This document shows, in pieces, positions 61,027-64,000 of a DNA stretch of 64,000 bases. The notes beneath the pieces are model-generated. The model made no database searches, had not been told where the DNA came from, and was given only the letters and a program-made list of their open reading frames with translations. Origin of the DNA: Streptomyces sp. HUAS 15-9 (GTDB lineage Bacteria; Actinomycetota; Actinomycetes; Streptomycetales; Streptomycetaceae). Both the position numbers and the translations under genes were made by a program. Every line of letters begins with the position of its first letter. The first letter of the stretch is position 1. The stretch lies in NCBI RefSeq assembly GCF_025642155.1, contig NZ_CP106798.1, forward strand, positions 2,542,001-2,606,000, in the 5' to 3' direction.

Positions 61027-61389
61027 ATGACCGATCACGACACGCACGCGACGGCACCCTGCGACCTGCCCGACCTCTGGGCCCGCATCGACGACCTGTG
61101 GTCCTGGCTGGACGCGAACCGTCCGCAGGGCGGGCAGGAGGGCATGCTGCTGCGCATGCTGAAGCTGTCGGAGGAGGTCGGCGAGGTCGCGGAGGCGGTG
61201 ATCGGCGCGACGGGTCAGAACCCGCGCAAGGGCGTCACTCATACGTGGGAGGACGTCCAGGGCGAGCTCTGCGACGTCGTGATCACTGCCCTGGTCGCCC
61301 TGCGCACACTGACACCGGACACGCGCGAGGTCTTCGAGCGGCATCTGACCCGGGTGACGGAGCGGTCGCTGGGGCCGGCCGCGACGTAA
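61027..61389 (+). CDS. MazG-like nucleotide pyrophosphohydrolase
   Basis: The 120-residue protein has LKLSEEVGEVAEAVIG around residue 50 (EExxE metal motif) and GELCDVVITALVAL around residue 85 (ExxD), the MazG helical fold. It may clean up non-canonical or signalling nucleotides. ATG 61027 is preceded by GGCTGCC only, so the ribosome site is weak. It is convergent with the DUF2867-like gene. Confidence 0.85.
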   Translation: MTDHDTHATAPCDLPDLWARIDDLWSWLDANRPQGGQEGMLLRMLKLSEEVGEVAEAVIGATGQNPRKGVTHTWEDVQGELCDVVITALVALRTLTPDTREVFERHLTRVTERSLGPAAT

Positions 61390-61410
61390 CCCCTGCCGCG
61401 AGACCTTCTG

Positions 61411-61812
61411 CTACGCGGCCTTCTGTGCGGCGAGCGCGAGCTTGCGGTGGGTGCGGATCATCATGGCGCGGGCCATGAAGGGGTGCACGCGCTTCACGAC
61501 GCCCCAGTAGAGCCGGGAGCGCCATGCGTTGGTCTTCACCGAGCTGCACAGGGTGACGTACTTGTCGTCGATGACGATCGAGGCCCAGGCGTCCAGACCG
61601 GCCGTGCTCACGTCCATGAGAGCCTCGCCGTCCTGCTGCGCCTTGATCGGGAAGGCATCCCGCAGGATGCCCGTCCAGGCCGCCGGGTCGCGCGGCATCC
61701 CTGGCAGCAGCTCCATGGCGTACGCGTCCTGGTAGTCGGGCCGGTCCACCGCCGTCCTGATCAGCCGGGCGCCTTCGGGAAACCCCACGGCCACGGGCCT
61801 GTCCTTGAGCAT
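61411..61812 (-). CDS. DUF2867-like protein
   Basis: The 133-residue protein includes MELLPGMPRDPAAWTGILRD, DVSTAGLDAWASIVIDDKYVTLCSSVKTN and GVVKRVHPFMARAMM. The 'LY..V.P.H.FMA..M' ending is typical of DUF2867 proteins, which resemble START/SRPBCC-like ligand binders. No activity is known. It is divergently transcribed from a TetR gene across 45 bp that consist almost wholly of an operator, so it is probably that regulator's target. Confidence 0.75.
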   Translation of the reverse strand: MLKDRPVAVGFPEGARLIRTAVDRPDYQDAYAMELLPGMPRDPAAWTGILRDAFPIKAQQDGEALMDVSTAGLDAWASIVIDDKYVTLCSSVKTNAWRSRLYWGVVKRVHPFMARAMMIRTHRKLALAAQKAA

Positions 61813-61822
61813 GGCGTACCTC

Positions 61823-61860
61823 CATACGCTTGCGTATGGTCGACCATACGGTAGCGTATG
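61823..61860. promoter_or_regulatory. Overlapping palindromic TetR operator
   Basis: Three palindromes overlap: CATACGC-TT-GCGTATG (61823-61838), GTATGGTCGACCATAC (61834-61849, perfect) and CATACG-GTAG-CGTATG (61845-61860). They fill the region between the divergent DUF2867 and TetR genes and reach the TetR start codon. Two repressor dimers could bind and control both directions. Confidence 0.85.
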
Positions 61861-62463
61861 GACATGGTGCAACGGCAGAAGGCGGAGAGGCGGCAGACCA
61901 GGAAGGCCCGGCTCAGCGCCCGCGACTGGGCGGATGCCGCGCTCGCCGCCATCAAGGAGGGCGGCGGCCTCTCGGCGGTCGCGGTCGAGCCGCTCGCGGC
62001 CCGGCTCGGTGCCACGAAGGGCAGCTTCTACTGGCACTTCGACAACCGTGAGGCACTGATCGAGGCCACGCTCGCCCGCTGGGTCGAGGCGGACACCGAG
62101 GAGATCATCGCGGCGGTGGAGACCGAGCCGGACCCGGAAAAACGCCTGCGCCGGCTGTTCACGCAGGTCATCAAGCCGGCCAGGGCCGATCCGCTCGAGA
62201 TCTCACTGCTCGCCAGCACCGACCACCCGCAGGTGGCCGCCGCGCTGAGACAGGTCACCGAGCGCCGGATCGGCTATCTGGCCGGGCTCTTCACCGAACT
62301 GGACCTCGCCGAGGACGAGGCCCGACGGCGCGCGCTGATGGCGTACAGCTTCTATCTGGGGCACGCCCAGCTCGGCCACGCCACGCCGACCGTGCTGCCC
62401 TCGCCCGAGGAGTTCCCGGCGTATCTGGAGGCGACGATGGATGCCATTCTTCGGCGTTCCTAG
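61858..62463 (+). CDS. TetR-family regulator with its own operator
   Basis: The 201-residue protein has an N-terminal basic segment, helix-turn-helix (LSAVAVEPLAARLGATKGSFYWHFDNREALIEATL, about 40-74) and a C-terminal ligand-binding domain with LEISLLASTDHPQVAAALRQVTERR. The start at 61858 lies inside the operator's last palindrome; ATG 61864 is an alternative. It probably represses itself and the divergent DUF2867 gene. Confidence 0.9.
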   Translation: MDMVQRQKAERRQTRKARLSARDWADAALAAIKEGGGLSAVAVEPLAARLGATKGSFYWHFDNREALIEATLARWVEADTEEIIAAVETEPDPEKRLRRLFTQVIKPARADPLEISLLASTDHPQVAAALRQVTERRIGYLAGLFTELDLAEDEARRRALMAYSFYLGHAQLGHATPTVLPSPEEFPAYLEATMDAILRRS

Positions 62464-62504
62464 CCGTGCGGGCAGCCGGTCATGGCGCGCCGGCCATCGT
62501 TGGT

Positions 62505-63986
62505 TCAGGCCGAGGGGATTTCCTCGATCCGTTCGCGGTTGAGGAGATACGCGGGCATGTACGGGTGCTTCGCGGCGACCGGGAACCCGTAGTCGTACGC
62601 GATGCTCGCCATCGCGAGCGGTCCCAGGGCCACTCGGGCGCGCGGCGCCCCGGATTCACCCCAGTAGCCGCCGTGCTCCGCGAGCGCTTCGGGGAGCGCC
62701 TTGGCGAAGGCGTCGTGGTCGCGTGCGATCAGGCGGTGGAAGAGGGCGACCGGCTGGTAGTCGACGCGGTTCACGAAGTCCTTCGGCGCGTGGGTCAGCG
62801 CGTCGGGCATGGACTTCTCCATGGTGGCGAGCAGCTTCTCCACGACGTCGTCCATGGGACGCTCGGAGAAATAGGCCTGCAGGGTTTCCATCCAGTGCAC
62901 GACGTACTCGTCGACGGAATCGTCCTGCCGCAGTGTCTCCAGTGGCACCTGGCACAGCCGGCCGATCCGGTCCTTCTGGCGGCACACGATCGCGAGATAG
63001 AGGGCGTCGAGCCAGGCGCGGGCGTCAGCGGGTGGTTCGGCGGATGTGGCGGGCAGCCGCCATGCGTGGTCCTCGCCCAAGCAGCCCTCCTGCGGCTGCC
63101 CGCCGGTGTACAGGGCAGAGCCGAGTTGTACGGCGGTGGCCCACGCGTCCCACGTGTCGACGTCCGCGGCGCCGGGATCGGCGGCGCAGTGCGCGTGGGC
63201 AAGGGTGACGGCGGACGCGAAGGCCTCGCCCAGTCCCGCCGGGGAATCGGCGACGCGTGCTATCGACTCGGCCGTGGTGCGGGTGAGTTCGGTGACGTCC
63301 GCAGGCGTGGTCGCACCGCCGGTGGCGAGACGGCCGGCGCGGTCGAGGTTGACCAGGCCCTTCATCAGGCCGAGCAGGTGCGGTGGCGGCCGCAGGGAGA
63401 AGCTTCGCGTGTCGTGGTCGATGACCGTGAGCGACGTCAGCCCGCCGCGGTGCCACCAGTAGACCCGCGGGGACAGTGCGTCCGGACCGTCCTCGTAAGT
63501 GCCCAACGCGTATGAGGCGAGGCCGTTGACGGCGTCGACCACGGAGCCGTCGGTGATCGGGTGGTACGCGAGCAGGTGCCGGTTCGGTACGACGACGAGG
63601 GCACCGGCGTCCGGGAGCGGCTCGCCGGTGAACTGCCGGGCCGCTTCGGACAGGAACAGCGCCTTGCTCGCGACGAACGGGGAGTCTCCGTACAGCGAGT
63701 GCAGCCTTGCCCGTCCCCCGATCGACACCTCCTCGTGCTCGACGGGTACGCGCATCAGGTTCGCGTACCCCGCCCGCCCCAGGTTCTCCAGCCCCGCACG
63801 CTCCACGTCGTTGTCGGTGAGGATGCGCACAGTGGTGGGCTTGTCGAGGGCGTAGGCGAAGACGAGTCCGTCGGCCACCACACGCGCGTAGCGCATGGCT
63901 TCGGCGAGTTCAGGGGTGAACGCATCGACGGGCAGCAGCCGGGCGTGTACGTCCCGCAGCAACTCCTCGGCATTTTCCGGTTTCAT
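62505..63986 (-). CDS. Imm49-family immunity protein with N-terminal extra domain
   Basis: The protein has 493 residues. The C-terminal half (about 240-485) shows ASAVTLAHAHCAADP, LYLAIVCRQKDRIGRLCQVP, VALFHRLIARDHDAFAKALPEALAEHGGYWG and PLAMASIAYDYGFPVAAKHPYMPAYLL, the pattern of Imm49 immunity proteins. The first 230 residues (LLPVDAFTPELAEAMRYARVV..., ALVVVPNRHLLAYHPITDGS) form a separate alpha-beta domain, like a DUF1444-type fold, which is tentative. Imm49 proteins are usually about 250 residues. No polymorphic toxin lies in the visible 500 bp upstream. The ATG is followed by typical codon usage. Confidence 0.72.
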   Translation of the reverse strand: MKPENAEELLRDVHARLLPVDAFTPELAEAMRYARVVADGLVFAYALDKPTTVRILTDNDVERAGLENLGRAGYANLMRVPVEHEEVSIGGRARLHSLYGDSPFVASKALFLSEAARQFTGEPLPDAGALVVVPNRHLLAYHPITDGSVVDAVNGLASYALGTYEDGPDALSPRVYWWHRGGLTSLTVIDHDTRSFSLRPPPHLLGLMKGLVNLDRAGRLATGGATTPADVTELTRTTAESIARVADSPAGLGEAFASAVTLAHAHCAADPGAADVDTWDAWATAVQLGSALYTGGQPQEGCLGEDHAWRLPATSAEPPADARAWLDALYLAIVCRQKDRIGRLCQVPLETLRQDDSVDEYVVHWMETLQAYFSERPMDDVVEKLLATMEKSMPDALTHAPKDFVNRVDYQPVALFHRLIARDHDAFAKALPEALAEHGGYWGESGAPRARVALGPLAMASIAYDYGFPVAAKHPYMPAYLLNRERIEEIPSA

Positions 63987-64000
63987 CCCCGCGACTCTAC

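Overview
The window is chromosomal DNA of a Streptomyces (or very close relative). It has extreme G+C content with G/C-ending codons, many GTG starts, several apparently leaderless genes, and typical streptomycete families: the XRE/DUF397/small-ATPase locus, an AfsR-like SARP, a DrrAB exporter, NsrR-HmpA, EfeUOB, Rsm22, NpdG and an N-terminally extended MapB. The block glnE - glnA2 - (proteases and others) - panB is also found in Mycobacterium tuberculosis (Rv2221c, Rv2222c, Rv2225), so this is mostly conserved core rather than a genomic island. I see no rRNA, tRNA, CRISPR array, prophage or intact insertion sequence.

Layout. 0-9.3 kb: end of a PAP2 phosphatase gene, a 93-bp tandem repeat array, glnE and glnA2 (nitrogen/polyamine metabolism), flavohaemoglobin hmpA with an NsrR-type operator and convergent nsrR, and a DUF3105/DUF305 pair. 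9.4-15.7 kb: a secreted S53 peptidase, an unrecognised secreted protein plus lipoprotein, then a rearranged zone. That zone holds a second copy of an EEP-family gene, an in-frame MFS::TetR fusion relic and the last 43 codons of a second S53 gene. 15.7-22.8 kb: nadE, a WhiJ-like XRE/DUF397/ATPase cluster, a SUKH-type protein and a strongly structured 97-nt element. 22.8-28 kb: an MFS exporter and the intact EEP - TetR - DHA2 exporter block that is the counterpart of the rearranged zone. 28-34.9 kb: panB, a DrrAB exporter and a frameshifted AfsR-like regulator. 35-42 kb: an M50-like protease, F420:NADP oxidoreductase, a cytoplasmic-looking sialidase, a six-copy 95-bp array, map, haem oxygenase and PhzF. 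42-46.8 kb: efeOBU behind tandem iron-box-like sites, next to a decayed ABC-transporter ATPase. 46.8-64 kb: a prim-pol-like protein, a TetR gene with a premature stop, a 190-bp MITE-like element, ddaH, Rsm22, a serine hydrolase overlapping an MFS gene, an oxidoreductase, an SDR, a DD-carboxypeptidase, a FtsX/LolD-like ABC pair, an aldo-keto reductase broken by a 46-bp element, and a TetR/DUF2867 pair around a dense palindromic operator. The window ends with an Imm49-type protein.

Functional themes are nitrogen assimilation (glnE, glnA2), NO detoxification (hmpA, nsrR), iron and haem handling (haem oxygenase, efeOBU, ABC relic), cofactor synthesis (nadE, panB, npdG), drug-type efflux with local TetR control, and extracellular proteolysis and wall remodelling. 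The most unusual material is genomic rather than enzymatic. It includes the microhomology-joined chimera at 15.1-15.6 kb with a 99%-identical donor 12 kb away, two tandem arrays placed at gene 3' ends, a multibranched inverted-repeat element, two small MITE-like elements, and several genes broken by a single event. All homology and family calls come from reading the sequence; no database search was run.
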